A stretch of 64,000 nucleotides of DNA. Origin: Georgenia ruanii (GTDB lineage: Bacteria; Actinomycetota; Actinomycetes; Actinomycetales; Actinomycetaceae). This document shows, piece by piece, positions 34,540 through 46,160 of this stretch (position 1 is the first letter of the stretch; every line of letters starts with the position of its first letter). The translations under genes were made by a program, and so were the position numbers. The stretch is from positions 186,001 to 250,000 of the forward strand of contig NZ_VUKE01000002.1 of the NCBI RefSeq assembly GCF_009193175.1. The letters run 5' to 3'. The notes under the pieces are model-generated. The model was not told where the DNA came from. It saw only the letters and a program-made list of their open reading frames with translations, and did no database searches.

Positions 34540-35847
34540 GTGACCACCATCGCCGCGCGCCCCGCCGGCCGGGCCCGCTCGCTCCGGCCGGGCCGCACGC
34601 TGACCGTCGGCCAGGCCCGCCGCGTCGCCGTCGCCGCCCAGGGCCTCGACCGGCCCCGCCCCGCCGCCCCCACCATGGCCCACCTGCAGCGGGTGATCGC
34701 CCGCATCGGCTTGCTCCAGATCGACTCGGTCAACGTGCTCGCCCGCGCGCACCTGCTCACGCTCTTCTCGCGGCTCGGGCCCTACGACGTCGCGCTGGTC
34801 GACCGCGCCAGCGGGCGCGCGCCGCGCCGCCTGGTGGAGTTCTGGGCCCACGAGGCCTCCTACCTCCCGCCGCGCACGTACCAGCTGCTGCGCTGGCGCA
34901 TGGAGGACTACCGCCACCGCGACCACTGGGGGCGCGAGCTGGCCCACCACCCCGAGATCCTCGCGGCCGTGCGCGACGTCGTCGGCGAGGCCGGCCCGGT
35001 GACGGCGAGCCAGGTGCACGAGGCGCTGGGGCACCGGCGCGGGCCGCGGGAGCACTGGGGCTGGAACTGGACGCCGGCCAAGCGCGCCCTGGAGCATCTC
35101 TTCAACATCGGCGAGATCGCCGCCGCCGGGCGCACGCTGCAGTTCGAGCGGGCCTACGACCTCACCGAGCGCGTGCTGCCCGGCGACGTCCTCGCCGGGC
35201 CCGTCCCGGCGCGCGCCGACGCCGTGCGCGAGCTGGTCGCCATCGCCGCCCGCGCGCACGGGGTCGCCACCGTGCGCTGCCTCGCCGACTACTTCCGCCT
35301 GCCCGTGGCGGCGACCGCCGTCGCCGTCGCCGACCTGGTGGAGGACGGCGCGCTCGAGCGCGTCCACGTGCCGGGCTGGAAGGAGGCCTACCTCGCCGCC
35401 GGGGCCCGCCTGCCGCGGCGGACCGACGCCCGCGCGCTGCTCGCGCCCTTCGACCCGCTGGTCTTCGAACGCCGACGGGTGCGGGACCTGTGGGGCATGC
35501 ACTACCGCATCGAGATCTACACCCCGGCCGCGCGCCGGCGGCACGGCTACTACGTGCTGCCCTTCCTGCTGGGCGAGCACCTCGTGGCGCGGGTGGACCT
35601 CAAGGCCGACCGGCAGGCCGGCGCCCTCCTCGTCCGGGCCGCCCACCCGGAGGAGCGGGACGCCGTCCCCGGGCTGGTCCGGTCCGGGGCGGGGGCGTGG
35701 CCCGCCCGCGGCGCGGTGGCGGAGCAGCTCGCGGCGGCCCTGGGCGAGATGGCCGGCTGGCTCGGCCTGGACGACGTGCGCCTCGACGGCGAGGCCCACG
35801 GCGACCTCGTGCCCGACCTGGCCCGCGCGCTCCCGAGGGCGGGCTGA
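34540..35847 (+). CDS. YcaQ-like winged-helix DNA glycosylase family protein
   Basis: 435 residues of the HTH_42/YcaQ family, which includes the AlkX/AlkZ interstrand-crosslink glycosylases. Visible: [16 protein letters not shown] (about 56-71), [34 protein letters not shown] (HTH region) and [23 protein letters not shown] start at 34540. It shares direction with DUF72 and udgX, making a likely base-excision/crosslink-repair unit. Catalytic activity would need testing. Confidence 0.85.
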   Translation: MTTIAARPAGRARSLRPGRTLTVGQARRVAVAAQGLDRPRPAAPTMAHLQRVIARIGLLQIDSVNVLARAHLLTLFSRLGPYDVALVDRASGRAPRRLVEFWAHEASYLPPRTYQLLRWRMEDYRHRDHWGRELAHHPEILAAVRDVVGEAGPVTASQVHEALGHRRGPREHWGWNWTPAKRALEHLFNIGEIAAAGRTLQFERAYDLTERVLPGDVLAGPVPARADAVRELVAIAARAHGVATVRCLADYFRLPVAATAVAVADLVEDGALERVHVPGWKEAYLAAGARLPRRTDARALLAPFDPLVFERRRVRDLWGMHYRIEIYTPAARRRHGYYVLPFLLGEHLVARVDLKADRQAGALLVRAAHPEERDAVPGLVRSGAGAWPARGAVAEQLAAALGEMAGWLGLDDVRLDGEAHGDLVPDLARALPRAG

Positions 35848-35949
35848 GCGCCCTCGCACGGACGCACCGATGAGCCGCCGCGCGCCGGATCCCCGCCCGT
35901 GGTGCACCGGCGGCGTGTGTGGCGGCTGTGGCCCCAGCGCGGCACCGCC

Positions 35950-35955
35950 TACTAT
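35950..35955 (+). promoter_or_regulatory. Possible -10 box of secA
   Basis: TACTAT is the only AT-rich hexamer in the secA upstream gap. It would give a leader of about 65 nt before the GTG at 36029. No clear -35. Confidence 0.35.
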
Positions 35956-36028
35956 GGAAACCGGGTGCGCCCATCCGGGGCCCCGCACCGGCGTGTCCGG
36001 TGGACGTGAGACGACCAGGAGCTGGCGC

Positions 36029-38857
<2,829 letters not shown>

Positions 38858-38896
38858 CCGCGGCGCGAGCGCTCCAGGCGCTGAAGATGTCACGCA

Positions 38897-38932
38897 CGTC
38901 GGGCCTCACCACAGATGTGGTGGGGCCCGACG
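38897..38932 (+). terminator. Terminator of secA
   Basis: A 17-bp stem: CGTCGGGCC and CACCACA pair with their complements through 38932, with one T-G pair and a minimal GA loop. No T-run. Confidence 0.8.
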
Positions 38933-38970
38933 GCGTTGTGGCTTGCCGAGGCGTCACCGGCTCGTTGGGT

Positions 38971-39048
38971 TGTCGGCGGTCCGGCCGGCGCGTCGCTGCT
39001 TCCCCGGGCTGTCGGCGGGCCGGCCGACCCGTCGCTGCTTCCCCGGGC
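38971..39048. repeat. 39-bp tandem duplication behind secA
   Basis: Copies 38971-39009 and 39010-39048 begin TGTCGGCGG and end TCGCTGCTTCCCCGGGC, with three mismatches. Confidence 0.9.
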
Positions 39049-39082
39049 TGCGGCGCGCCGTGGCCGTCGTCACGATGGAGGT

Positions 39083-39108
39083 GGAATACCCACCTAGGTC
39101 CCGCTGTT
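39083..39108 (+). promoter_or_regulatory. SigR-type promoter of the flavin oxidoreductase operon
   Basis: GGAAT (39083-39087), an 18-nt spacer, and GTT (39106-39108) match the SigR/SigH consensus exactly, 48 nt before the gene start. Between promoter and gene lies ATGCA-AA-TGCAT, a short palindrome that may be an additional operator. Confidence 0.75.
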
Positions 39109-39155
39109 GGCCCGGATGTACATGCAAATGCATCGATCCTGCGAGGGGCGCAACC

Positions 39156-40352
39156 ATGCAGTTCGGAATCTTCACGGTCAGTGACGTCACGACCGACCCG
39201 ACGACCGGCACGACGCCGAACGACACCGAGCGGGTGCAGGCGATCCTCAAGATCGCGCAGCACGCCGACCAGGCCGGGCTGGACGTCTTCGCCACCGGTG
39301 AGCACCACAACCCGCCGTTCGTCGCGTCCTCTCCGACGACGATGCTCGGCTACCTCGTGGGGACGACGCAGAACATCGTCCTGTCGACCTCCACCACGCT
39401 GATCACCACGAACGACCCGGTGAAGATCGCCGAGGACTACGCGATGCTCCAGGTGATCTCCGACGGGCGGATGGACCTCATGATGGGCCGCGGGAACACC
39501 GGCCCGGTCTACCCCTGGTTCGGCAAGGACATCCGCCAGGGCATCAACCTGGCCATCGAGAACTACGCGCTGCTGCGGAAGCTGTGGGAGGAGGAGGTGG
39601 TGGACTGGCAGGGCCGGTTCCGCACCCCGCTGCAGGGCTTCACCGCGACCCCGCGCCCGCTCGACGGCGTGCCCCCGTTCGTGTGGCACGGCTCGATCCG
39701 CAGCCCCGAGATCGCCGAGCAGGCCGCGTACTACGGTGACGGCTTCTTCCACAACAACATCTTCTGGCCCATGAGCCACACCAAGCGGATGGTGCAGTAC
39801 TACCGCCAGCGCTTCGAGCACTACGGCCACGGGCGCGCTGACCAGGCGATCGTCGGCCTGGGCGGGCAGTTCTTCGCCCGGAAGAACTCCCAGGACGCCA
39901 AGGCCGAGTTCCGCCCCTACTTCGACAACGCCCCGGTCTACGGGCACGGCCCGTCGATGGAGGACTTCACCCGGGAGACGCCGCTGACGGTGGGCTCTCC
40001 GCAGGAGATCATCGACCGCTACGCCGCGATGCGTGAGGACGTCGGCGACTACCAGCGCCAGCTGTTCCTCATCGACCACGCGGGCCTGCCGCTCAAGACG
40101 GTCCTGGAGCAGATCGACATCCTCGCCGAGGAGATCGTCCCCGCGCTGCGCAAGGAGAACGAGGCCAAGCGGCCGGCCGGCGTGCCCTCCGACCCGCCCA
40201 GCCACGCAGAGATGGTGGCCAAGGCCCGCGCCGCCGGCGCGGTCGCGGGCGAGCACGTCGCCGGCGAGGACCGCTGGACCGGCGCCACCGCCGAGGACGA
40301 CGCCGCCGCGGCCCAGGCCGCCACCAAGAAGGGCGCAGCCTTCGGGCTGTGA
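39156..40352 (+). CDS. LLM-class FMN-dependent monooxygenase (CE1758-type)
   Basis: 398 residues with a luciferase-like TIM barrel: MQFGIFTVSDVT, FATGEHHNPPFVASSP, the IAEDYAMLQVISDGRMDLMMGRG block, and HGSIRSPEIAEQAAYYGDGF. These proteins use reduced FMN, here presumably supplied by the flavin reductase encoded next. Ribosome site GAGGGGCG. A SigR promoter upstream predicts induction by thiol oxidation. Substrate unknown; the C-terminal 60 residues are an Ala-rich tail. Confidence 0.92.
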   Translation: MQFGIFTVSDVTTDPTTGTTPNDTERVQAILKIAQHADQAGLDVFATGEHHNPPFVASSPTTMLGYLVGTTQNIVLSTSTTLITTNDPVKIAEDYAMLQVISDGRMDLMMGRGNTGPVYPWFGKDIRQGINLAIENYALLRKLWEEEVVDWQGRFRTPLQGFTATPRPLDGVPPFVWHGSIRSPEIAEQAAYYGDGFFHNNIFWPMSHTKRMVQYYRQRFEHYGHGRADQAIVGLGGQFFARKNSQDAKAEFRPYFDNAPVYGHGPSMEDFTRETPLTVGSPQEIIDRYAAMREDVGDYQRQLFLIDHAGLPLKTVLEQIDILAEEIVPALRKENEAKRPAGVPSDPPSHAEMVAKARAAGAVAGEHVAGEDRWTGATAEDDAAAAQAATKKGAAFGL

Positions 40353-40387
40353 GCCGCCGAGCCACCACTGCCATCACGAGGAGAACC

Positions 40388-41005
40388 ATGAGCGAGCGCA
40401 CGATCGTCGCCGTCTCGGCTGGGCTGGGCCAGCCGTCGTCCACCCGCCTGCTGGCGGACCGGCTGTCCGAGGCCACCGTCGCCGAGCTGGGCCAGCGCGG
40501 GGGGAGTGCGCGGGTCGAGACCGTCGAGCTCCGCGACGTCGCGCACGAGGTCATCAACGCGATGCTCACCGGCTTCCCCACCGGCGCGCTGCGGGAGGTC
40601 ATCGAGAAGGTCACCGGCGCGGACGGGCTGATCCTCGTCACGCCGCTGTTCACCACGACGTACTCGGGCCTGTTCAAGTCCTTCGTCGACATCCTCGACA
40701 AGGACGCGCTGGTCGACATGCCGGTCCTGCTCGGCGCGACCGGCGGGACGCCGCGACACTCGCTGGCGCTGGAGTACTCCATGCGGCCGCTGTTCACGTA
40801 TCTGCGCGCCGACGTCGCGACGACGTCGGTGTTTGCCGCCACGGACGACTGGGCCGGCGAGGGCGACAAGGTCAACCCGCTGCCCGCGCGCATCCAGCGC
40901 GCGGGGCGCGAGCTCGCCGAGATGGTGGCGTCGCGGGAGAACACCGGGCCGGCGGACCTGTACGACGACGTCCCGAGCTTTGACCAGATGCTCGGGAACC
41001 TCTGA
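40388..41005 (+). CDS. NADPH-dependent FMN reductase (CE1759-type)
   Basis: 205 residues, flavodoxin-like. SAGLGQPSSTRLLADRL is the FMN-phosphate loop and LILVTPLFTTTYSGLFKSFVD is the flavin-binding core of NADPH-dependent FMN reductases. The ATG at 40388 has GAGGAG 5 nt upstream and is preferred over 40349. It should provide reduced flavin to the neighbouring monooxygenase. A 15-bp perfect hairpin follows. Confidence 0.92.
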   Translation: MSERTIVAVSAGLGQPSSTRLLADRLSEATVAELGQRGGSARVETVELRDVAHEVINAMLTGFPTGALREVIEKVTGADGLILVTPLFTTTYSGLFKSFVDILDKDALVDMPVLLGATGGTPRHSLALEYSMRPLFTYLRADVATTSVFAATDDWAGEGDKVNPLPARIQRAGRELAEMVASRENTGPADLYDDVPSFDQMLGNL

Positions 41006-41051
41006 CGCCGTTCACCTCGCGGCGCGCATGCCCGTGTGCCGCTGAGGAGTG

Positions 41052-41084
41052 CCGATGGCCGTGTCCGCCGGACACGGCCATCGG
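41052..41084 (+). terminator. Terminator of the flavin oxidoreductase operon
   Basis: Perfect 15-bp stem: CCGATGGCCGTGTCC (41052-41066), loop GCC, complement 41070-41084, followed by a T-rich TGTCTT. Confidence 0.88.
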
Positions 41085-41221
41085 TGTCTTGCCTGCGCTT
41101 CATGCTCGGTGCTACCTGCCGCAGCACCTCGCTCCAGCGGGTTTGAGACCGCTGCCTGGTGAGTTGTGTTCGTCGTGCCGGGGTTGTCCCCAGGCTCGGG
41201 GCGGATGTCGCACCCCGCGGG

Positions 41222-41227
41222 TAGTGT
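41222..41227 (+). promoter_or_regulatory. -10 box of the DUF222/HNH gene
   Basis: TAGTGT ends 7 nt before the ATG at 41235, which opens the out-of-frame N-terminal segment. Confidence 0.45.
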
Positions 41228-41234
41228 CCTACAC

Positions 41235-41395
41235 ATGTTCGATAGGCGGGGTGGCCGGGACCGGGGTGCGGGGCAGCCCGGTCCGGACCCTGCCCCGGCG
41301 GCGCCCTCGGTCCCGTCGGTTGTGGCGGCTCCGGCCCGGCTGACCTCGGCCGACATGGTCGGCTGGCGCGAGACCCTCGCCGAACTGGACCCGAC
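41235..41395 (+). other. N-terminal segment of the HNH gene, out of frame with the rest
   Basis: From ATG 41235 the frame reads MFDRRGGRDRGAG, a Pro/Ala stretch, and SADMVGWRETLAELDP, which looks like the normal start of DUF222 proteins. At about 41390-41396 the homology moves to the frame used downstream (SDVERVDQLRVLEELK). One missing base would explain this. It is either a real frameshift mutation or a sequencing error. Confidence 0.65.
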
Positions 41396-42775
41396 GTGTC
41401 GGATGTCGAGCGGGTCGACCAGCTGCGGGTGTTGGAGGAGCTGAAGGCGGCCGCGGCGGCGGCGCAGGCGCGGATCGCGGTGGACCTGGACCTCTCCCAG
41501 CGCCGCGACCAGGAGGCGGCCGGGGTGCCCGCGGTCCGGCGGGGGCGGGGGGTGGGGGCGCAGGTGGCGCTGGCCCGCCGGGAGTCTCCGCACCAGGGCG
41601 GGCGGCTGCTGGGCCTGGCGAAGGCGCTGGTGCTGGAGATGCCCCGCACGTTTTCCGCGCTGGAGTCCGGGGCGTTGAGCGAGTGGCGGGCCACGGTGCT
41701 GGTGCGCGAGTCGATCTGCCTGGACGCCCCCGCCCGGGCCGCCTTCGACGCCGAGCTGTGGGCCGACCCCGCGGCGGTCGAGCGGCTGGGCACCAGGGCG
41801 CTGGTGGCCCGGGCCAGGCAGATCGCCTACCGCCTGGACGCCGCCAGTGTGGTGGCCCGGGCCCGAAGGGCCGAGCACGAGCGCGGGGTGAGCCTGCGCC
41901 CGGCCCCGGACACCATGACCTACCTGACCGGGCTGCTGCCGGTGGCCCAAGGCGTGGGGGTGTGGGCGGCCCTGACGAGGACGGCGGACGCGTTGCGCGC
42001 CCAGGGCGACGGCAGGAGCCGCGGGCAGATCATGGCCGACACCCTGGTCGAACGCGTCACCGGCCAGGCGTGCGCGGAGCGGGTGCCGATCGAGGTCCAG
42101 CTGGTCATGACCGACAAGGCCCTGCTCGCCGGCGATGCCGAACCGGCCGTCATCCCCGGCTACGGGACCGTGCCCGCCCAGTTCGCCCGCGACCTGATCG
42201 CCGACCGCCTCGACGCCTCAGCCGGCACCGGCGGCGAGACGAACGCCGACGCGGGGAAGGTGCTGGCGTGGTTGCGGCGGTTGTTCACCGCCCCGGGCAC
42301 CGGAGAGCTGGTCGCGCTGGACTCCCGCCGCCGCATCGCCCCGCCCGGGCTGGCCCGGTTCATCGCCGTGCGGGACCAGGCGTGCCGGACGAACTGGTGC
42401 GACGCCCCGATCCGCCACCGCGACCACGTCGTCCCCGCCGCCGAGGGCGGGCCCACCACCGCGCACAACCTGCGCGGGGCCTGCGAGGGCTGCAACTACG
42501 CCAGGCAGGCCCCCGGCTGGACCGCCCGCACCCTCAACACCAGCAGCGACGCCGGCGGGAACACCGCAGGTCAGCGGGCCGGGCCCGGCGGGCACGTCGT
42601 CGAGCTCACCACCCCCACCGGACACCGCTACACCTCCCACGCCCCACCCCTGCCCGGCCACCGACCCGCGCGAGCGACCGCACCACCAGGCCGACACGCC
42701 GACAGAGAAGGCGCACGCACCACCGACAGCGCCCTCGAACACCGCATGCGAGCCGACTTCGCTTGGACCGCCTGA
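41396..42775 (+). CDS. DUF222/HNH endonuclease-like protein, main part
   Basis: 459 residues from GTG 41396. DUF222 region: LEELKAAAAAAQARIAVDL, the alternating PHQGGRLLGLAKALVLEMP and SALESGALSEWRATVLVRES. The HNH domain near the end has C-x4-C (ACRTNWCDA), the HNH core RHRDHVVPAAEGGPTTAHNL and CEGCN. This is the 13E12-like family widespread and multicopy in actinobacteria; the function is not established and may be mobile or phase-variable. If 41396 is not used as a start, the gene is a frameshifted pseudogene. Confidence 0.8.
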   Translation: MSDVERVDQLRVLEELKAAAAAAQARIAVDLDLSQRRDQEAAGVPAVRRGRGVGAQVALARRESPHQGGRLLGLAKALVLEMPRTFSALESGALSEWRATVLVRESICLDAPARAAFDAELWADPAAVERLGTRALVARARQIAYRLDAASVVARARRAEHERGVSLRPAPDTMTYLTGLLPVAQGVGVWAALTRTADALRAQGDGRSRGQIMADTLVERVTGQACAERVPIEVQLVMTDKALLAGDAEPAVIPGYGTVPAQFARDLIADRLDASAGTGGETNADAGKVLAWLRRLFTAPGTGELVALDSRRRIAPPGLARFIAVRDQACRTNWCDAPIRHRDHVVPAAEGGPTTAHNLRGACEGCNYARQAPGWTARTLNTSSDAGGNTAGQRAGPGGHVVELTTPTGHRYTSHAPPLPGHRPARATAPPGRHADREGARTTDSALEHRMRADFAWTA

Positions 42776-42815
42776 ACCGCCGCTCCGCTCGTGGTGCCGG
42801 CGGGACAGTGGGTGG

Positions 42816-43841
42816 TTACGACGGGCGGCCGGTCCACACCTCCTCGCCCTCGCGCGCCCAGGGGTGGAGCAACAACCGGCCGCGAAGGTCCCCGGCCTCC
42901 ATCTGGCGGTGGGCGTCGGCGGCGAAGGTGAGCGGCAGCTCGTCGATGATGCGGGCGGTCAGTCGCTCCTCGACGAGCATCTGGTTGATCAGCGCGGCCG
43001 CGGACGTCAGGTTGCGCACCGACGCCCGGCTGATGACGAATCCGTGAACGCTGATGTCTCGGGTGTACAGCACCGCCAGGGGCACTGGTCCGGAGCCGTC
43101 CCGCACGGCGGTGACGACGATCTTTCCGCCGGGTTTCACAACCTCAGCGGAGATCTCGTGGGCCTGATGGCCGGACGTATCCCAGGCGACGTCGACGCCG
43201 TCTGGGGCGTGTGCCCGCACGGCCAGCGCGAGGTCGGGGTCCCGGTAGTCCAGGACGACGGCGGCACCGGCCGCGGTGCACCGCTCGTGATCATCGGGCC
43301 GGGCGGTGGCGATGACCGTGGCGCCCGCCCGGGCGGCCAGCTCGATGGCCGAGGTGCCCACGTTGCCGCCCCCGCCGCCGACCAGGACTACCTGTGCCGG
43401 TCGCAGCTTCGCGTGGACGAACCACGCGAGGTACGCCGTCGCCGCCGAGTGCGCGACGGCGACCGCCAGCCGAGGATCGACGTGCTCGGGAAGCCGATAC
43501 AGGCGCTCGGCCGGGACGATGGCGTACTGCGCGAAGGATCCCTGCCGCCCGTCATGGCCGAGGCTGTTGCACCAGACCCGGTCGCCCGGGCGGAAGCTCC
43601 GCACCGCGTGGCCGACCTCGAGGACGGAGCCGACGAGGTCGCGGCCGAGAATCAGCGGCAGCGGGACCTCGGTGCGGTAGGCGCCGGAGCGTACCAGGGT
43701 GTCGACCCGGTCCACCGCCACGGACTCCACCGTCACGAGGACCTCGTCCGGGTGCGGGACGGGGACGGGCAGCTCGCCCACCCGGATCTCTTCGGCCGGC
43801 CCCAGCGCCGGGACGTACGCCGCCGTCATCGTCGAGGACAT
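42816..43841 (-). CDS. Zinc-independent quinone oxidoreductase (MDR family)
   Basis: 341 residues, NAD(P)H-binding medium-chain dehydrogenase. GroES-like N-terminus with LPLILGRDLVGSVLEVG and GDRVWCNSLG; Rossmann motif VVLVGGGGGNVGTSAIELA (nucleotide loop). The catalytic-zinc cysteine/histidine set of alcohol dehydrogenases is absent, favouring a quinone oxidoreductase. The start may be 43841 or the internal ATG at 43829; no clear ribosome site. Monocistronic. Confidence 0.88.
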   Translation of the reverse strand: MSSTMTAAYVPALGPAEEIRVGELPVPVPHPDEVLVTVESVAVDRVDTLVRSGAYRTEVPLPLILGRDLVGSVLEVGHAVRSFRPGDRVWCNSLGHDGRQGSFAQYAIVPAERLYRLPEHVDPRLAVAVAHSAATAYLAWFVHAKLRPAQVVLVGGGGGNVGTSAIELAARAGATVIATARPDDHERCTAAGAAVVLDYRDPDLALAVRAHAPDGVDVAWDTSGHQAHEISAEVVKPGGKIVVTAVRDGSGPVPLAVLYTRDISVHGFVISRASVRNLTSAAALINQMLVEERLTARIIDELPLTFAADAHRQMEAGDLRGRLLLHPWAREGEEVWTGRPS

Positions 43842-43888
43842 GCGGGCATCGTCGCGCGGCGGCGCGGGGCCGGCACGTCGGCCGCGTA

Positions 43889-44491
43889 CTACCCGATCTC
43901 GAGGGCGGTCGCCCGCCACCGGCCCCGGTGGGCCTCGAGCCGCACGGCGGCCCCGCGCACGCGGTCCCCGTCGTGCACGACGACCGCCGCCTCCACGGTG
44001 CGGGCATCGATCTGGCATATCCGGACCCGGCGGACCTGGGTGCGCCGGGCGCGGGCCGGCCGGCCGACGACCCGCTCGGCCAGCCGGGCGCGGCGCGCGA
44101 GCGGCCCGTACAACTCGGGAGCGAGCAGGCGCGCGAGCTGGTTCGGCGGCCGCAGCCCTATCAGTGCCTCCACGGCGCCCAGCACGACGGCCCCGGCCCA
44201 GGGCGCCGGCTCAGGCAGCGGCTGAGTGGTCGCGTCCTCCCGCGGGCTCGCCCGCACGGTCAGCACGACCGAGCCGTGCGCCGCCGACGGCTTGGTGGAC
44301 GGCGGGGCCGGCGCGATGCCGCCGGCGAAGCGGACCCGGTCCCACGCCGGCGACGTGCCGGGACGCCCCTGCAGCGCACGCGGCCCGGCGCCGGGGACGC
44401 GCGGAAAACCGAGCGTCCCGCCGCGGTGCACGGGCGCCGCGGTCGTCGCGGACGGTCGCACCGGGGACGGGATGACGGTGAGGGCGCTCAT
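43889..44491 (-). CDS. Rv3235-family protein
   Basis: 200 residues. Disordered Pro/Ala N-terminal half, then the family domain (VLGAVEALIGLRPPNQLARLL, then RRTQVRRVRICQIDARTVEAAVVV, ending GRWRATALEIG). The family is conserved near secA in actinobacteria (Rv3235 in M. tuberculosis); function unknown. ATGA overlap with the LysM gene, so co-translated. Confidence 0.85.
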   Translation of the reverse strand: MSALTVIPSPVRPSATTAAPVHRGGTLGFPRVPGAGPRALQGRPGTSPAWDRVRFAGGIAPAPPSTKPSAAHGSVVLTVRASPREDATTQPLPEPAPWAGAVVLGAVEALIGLRPPNQLARLLAPELYGPLARRARLAERVVGRPARARRTQVRRVRICQIDARTVEAAVVVHDGDRVRGAAVRLEAHRGRWRATALEIG

Positions 44492-45420
44492 GAGGACTCC
44501 TTCGTCGGGGTCTGCAGCAGCTGACCGGGGCGGATGAGGTCGGGGTCGGTGCCGATCACGGCGGCGTTGGCGCGGTACCACTGCGGCCAGGCCGCGGCGA
44601 TCTCGGCGTCGGTGGCCGATTCGGGCAGGTGGTCTGCGGCGATCGCCCAGAGGCTCTCGCCGGCGCTGACGACGTGGCGGTCGGTGGGTGCCCCCTGACG
44701 GGTTGTCGTGCTGTCGGCGGAGGTGTGCGTCCCGGATGACTTTTCGCCCCCGTCCGCCGTGCGCTCACGGGATGTGGCCGGGGCCGACGGGGACGCCGCT
44801 CCGTGCGGCGGGGCGGGCGCTGGACGCGGGCCGGGGGTGCGGGGCATCGGGTAGTCGGGCGCGCCGGGCGTCGCGGGGGCGGCTGCGTCGGTGCTCGGCG
44901 CCGGGTCCTCCGGTGGCGCCGGCGGTGGCGAAGGAGAGTCCGCGGGCACGGGGGAGACGGGCAGTCGGGCAGGCCGATGCGAAGCGGACCTGTCGGGCGC
45001 CCCCCAGCCAAGATCCACCGGCAGGGTGGGGTCCGGCTCGACGGTCGCGGCAGCGGCCCCGCCGAGCGAGACGGCGACGCCCACACCGGTCGCCACCGTC
45101 GTGAGCAGGGCGCGCCGGAGGATCGGGGCCCCGCAGCGCCGCAGCACGCCCTCGAGGCGGTGGCGCCGTCCGCCGCGGGTGGCCAGCGCCGCCAGGGCGA
45201 CGGCGGCGGTCGCCGCGTACCAGGCGGCCACGAGGGTCCCCACCGCGAGCACCGCCACCGTCACGACGTCGGGTAGGTGGGCGGCCGTCAGCCCGAAGGT
45301 GCGGTCCTGCTCGAGGAGGGCCAGTGCCGTCTCCGCCGCCCGCCGGCCCAGGGTCGCGGCCAGCAGGCCCGCACCGGCCAGCACCGCGACTGTCGCGCCC
45401 GCTCGGGTGTGAGGCCTCAT
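44488..45420 (-). CDS. LysM-domain membrane protein
   Basis: 310 residues. Three hydrophobic segments in the first 125 residues, a Pro/Ser/Thr-rich extracytoplasmic spacer, and a C-terminal LysM-like domain (HVVSAGESLWAIAADHLPE, ending IRPGQLLQTP) at about 249-305 that should bind peptidoglycan. GAGGAA lies before the ATG. The partner Rv3235-family gene is translationally coupled. Divergent from the Sm-like gene across 204 bp. Confidence 0.88.
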   Translation of the reverse strand: MRPHTRAGATVAVLAGAGLLAATLGRRAAETALALLEQDRTFGLTAAHLPDVVTVAVLAVGTLVAAWYAATAAVALAALATRGGRRHRLEGVLRRCGAPILRRALLTTVATGVGVAVSLGGAAAATVEPDPTLPVDLGWGAPDRSASHRPARLPVSPVPADSPSPPPAPPEDPAPSTDAAAPATPGAPDYPMPRTPGPRPAPAPPHGAASPSAPATSRERTADGGEKSSGTHTSADSTTTRQGAPTDRHVVSAGESLWAIAADHLPESATDAEIAAAWPQWYRANAAVIGTDPDLIRPGQLLQTPTKESS

Positions 45421-45612
45421 CGTGGTTCCTCACTCTTGGTGCTTGATCGTGCACTTTGATGTCGAACCGTGCAGATAGGTGTACGCCGGCCTCGTTCACG
45501 GGTAAAGCCCCCGGATCGGGTGCTGTGGACGGGACCACGGCCCGGCACCGTCCCGCCGACCACGCATCCACACGGATCCGGAGAATCAGGTCCGTCCGCG
45601 GCGGCGGTGCCT

Positions 45613-45618
45613 TAGCGT
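45613..45618 (+). promoter_or_regulatory. -10 box of the Sm-like gene
   Basis: TAGCGT ends 6 nt before the ATG at 45625; leaderless geometry. The rest of the 45421-45624 gap holds the oppositely oriented LysM promoter, not resolved further. Confidence 0.45.
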
Positions 45619-45624
45619 GCGGGC

Positions 45625-46158
45625 ATGCGGTGGGAAGCGCTGTTCGCGGACCTCGAGAGCCAGTACGAGGCCGCCGCACGCCTCGCCGACGACGACGCCG
45701 TCGCCGAGCTGGCGGAGGCCGAGATGGCCAGCGTGCGCCTCACGGACCGCCTGCGCGCCCGGACCGGGGACCGGCTGTCGCTGCGCCTGCGGTCCGGCGC
45801 AGACCTCAGCGGTCGGCTGGTCGACGCGGCCCCGCAGTGGCTGTTGATGGCCAGCGGCGAGCGCCGCACGCTGGTGCCCCTCGAGGCGATCGCGCTGGCC
45901 TGGCCGCTGGGAGCGGCCGCCCCCCGCACCGGGCGGGTGGAGCAGCGGCTACGCATCACGCACGCCCTGCGCGCCCTCGCCCACGAGGGGGCGCGGGTGC
46001 GGGTGGCCTGCGCGGGCGCCAGCTACGCCGGCTGGCTGTCCCGGGTGGGCGCCGACCACGTCGACCTGCGCACCGACGGGCCCGAACCGGGCCGGCCCGA
46101 GGCGGGCGCCGTCGTCACCATCTCCCTCGCCGCCATCGAGACGGTGAGCACCACATGA
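45625..46158 (+). CDS. Conserved actinobacterial protein with Sm/SH3-like repeats
   Basis: 177 residues. After a helical start (MRWEALFADLESQYEAAARL), two similar beta-barrel segments appear: GDRLSLRLRSGADLSGRLVD with WLLMASGERRTLVPLEAI, and GARVRVACAGASYAGWLSRV with VVTISLAAIE. The pattern resembles Lsm/SH3-like barrels. No enzymatic motif. It lies in the conserved block between the LysM and excisionase-type genes. I do not recognise a named family. Confidence 0.75.
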   Translation: MRWEALFADLESQYEAAARLADDDAVAELAEAEMASVRLTDRLRARTGDRLSLRLRSGADLSGRLVDAAPQWLLMASGERRTLVPLEAIALAWPLGAAAPRTGRVEQRLRITHALRALAHEGARVRVACAGASYAGWLSRVGADHVDLRTDGPEPGRPEAGAVVTISLAAIETVSTT

Positions 46159-46160
46159 CC

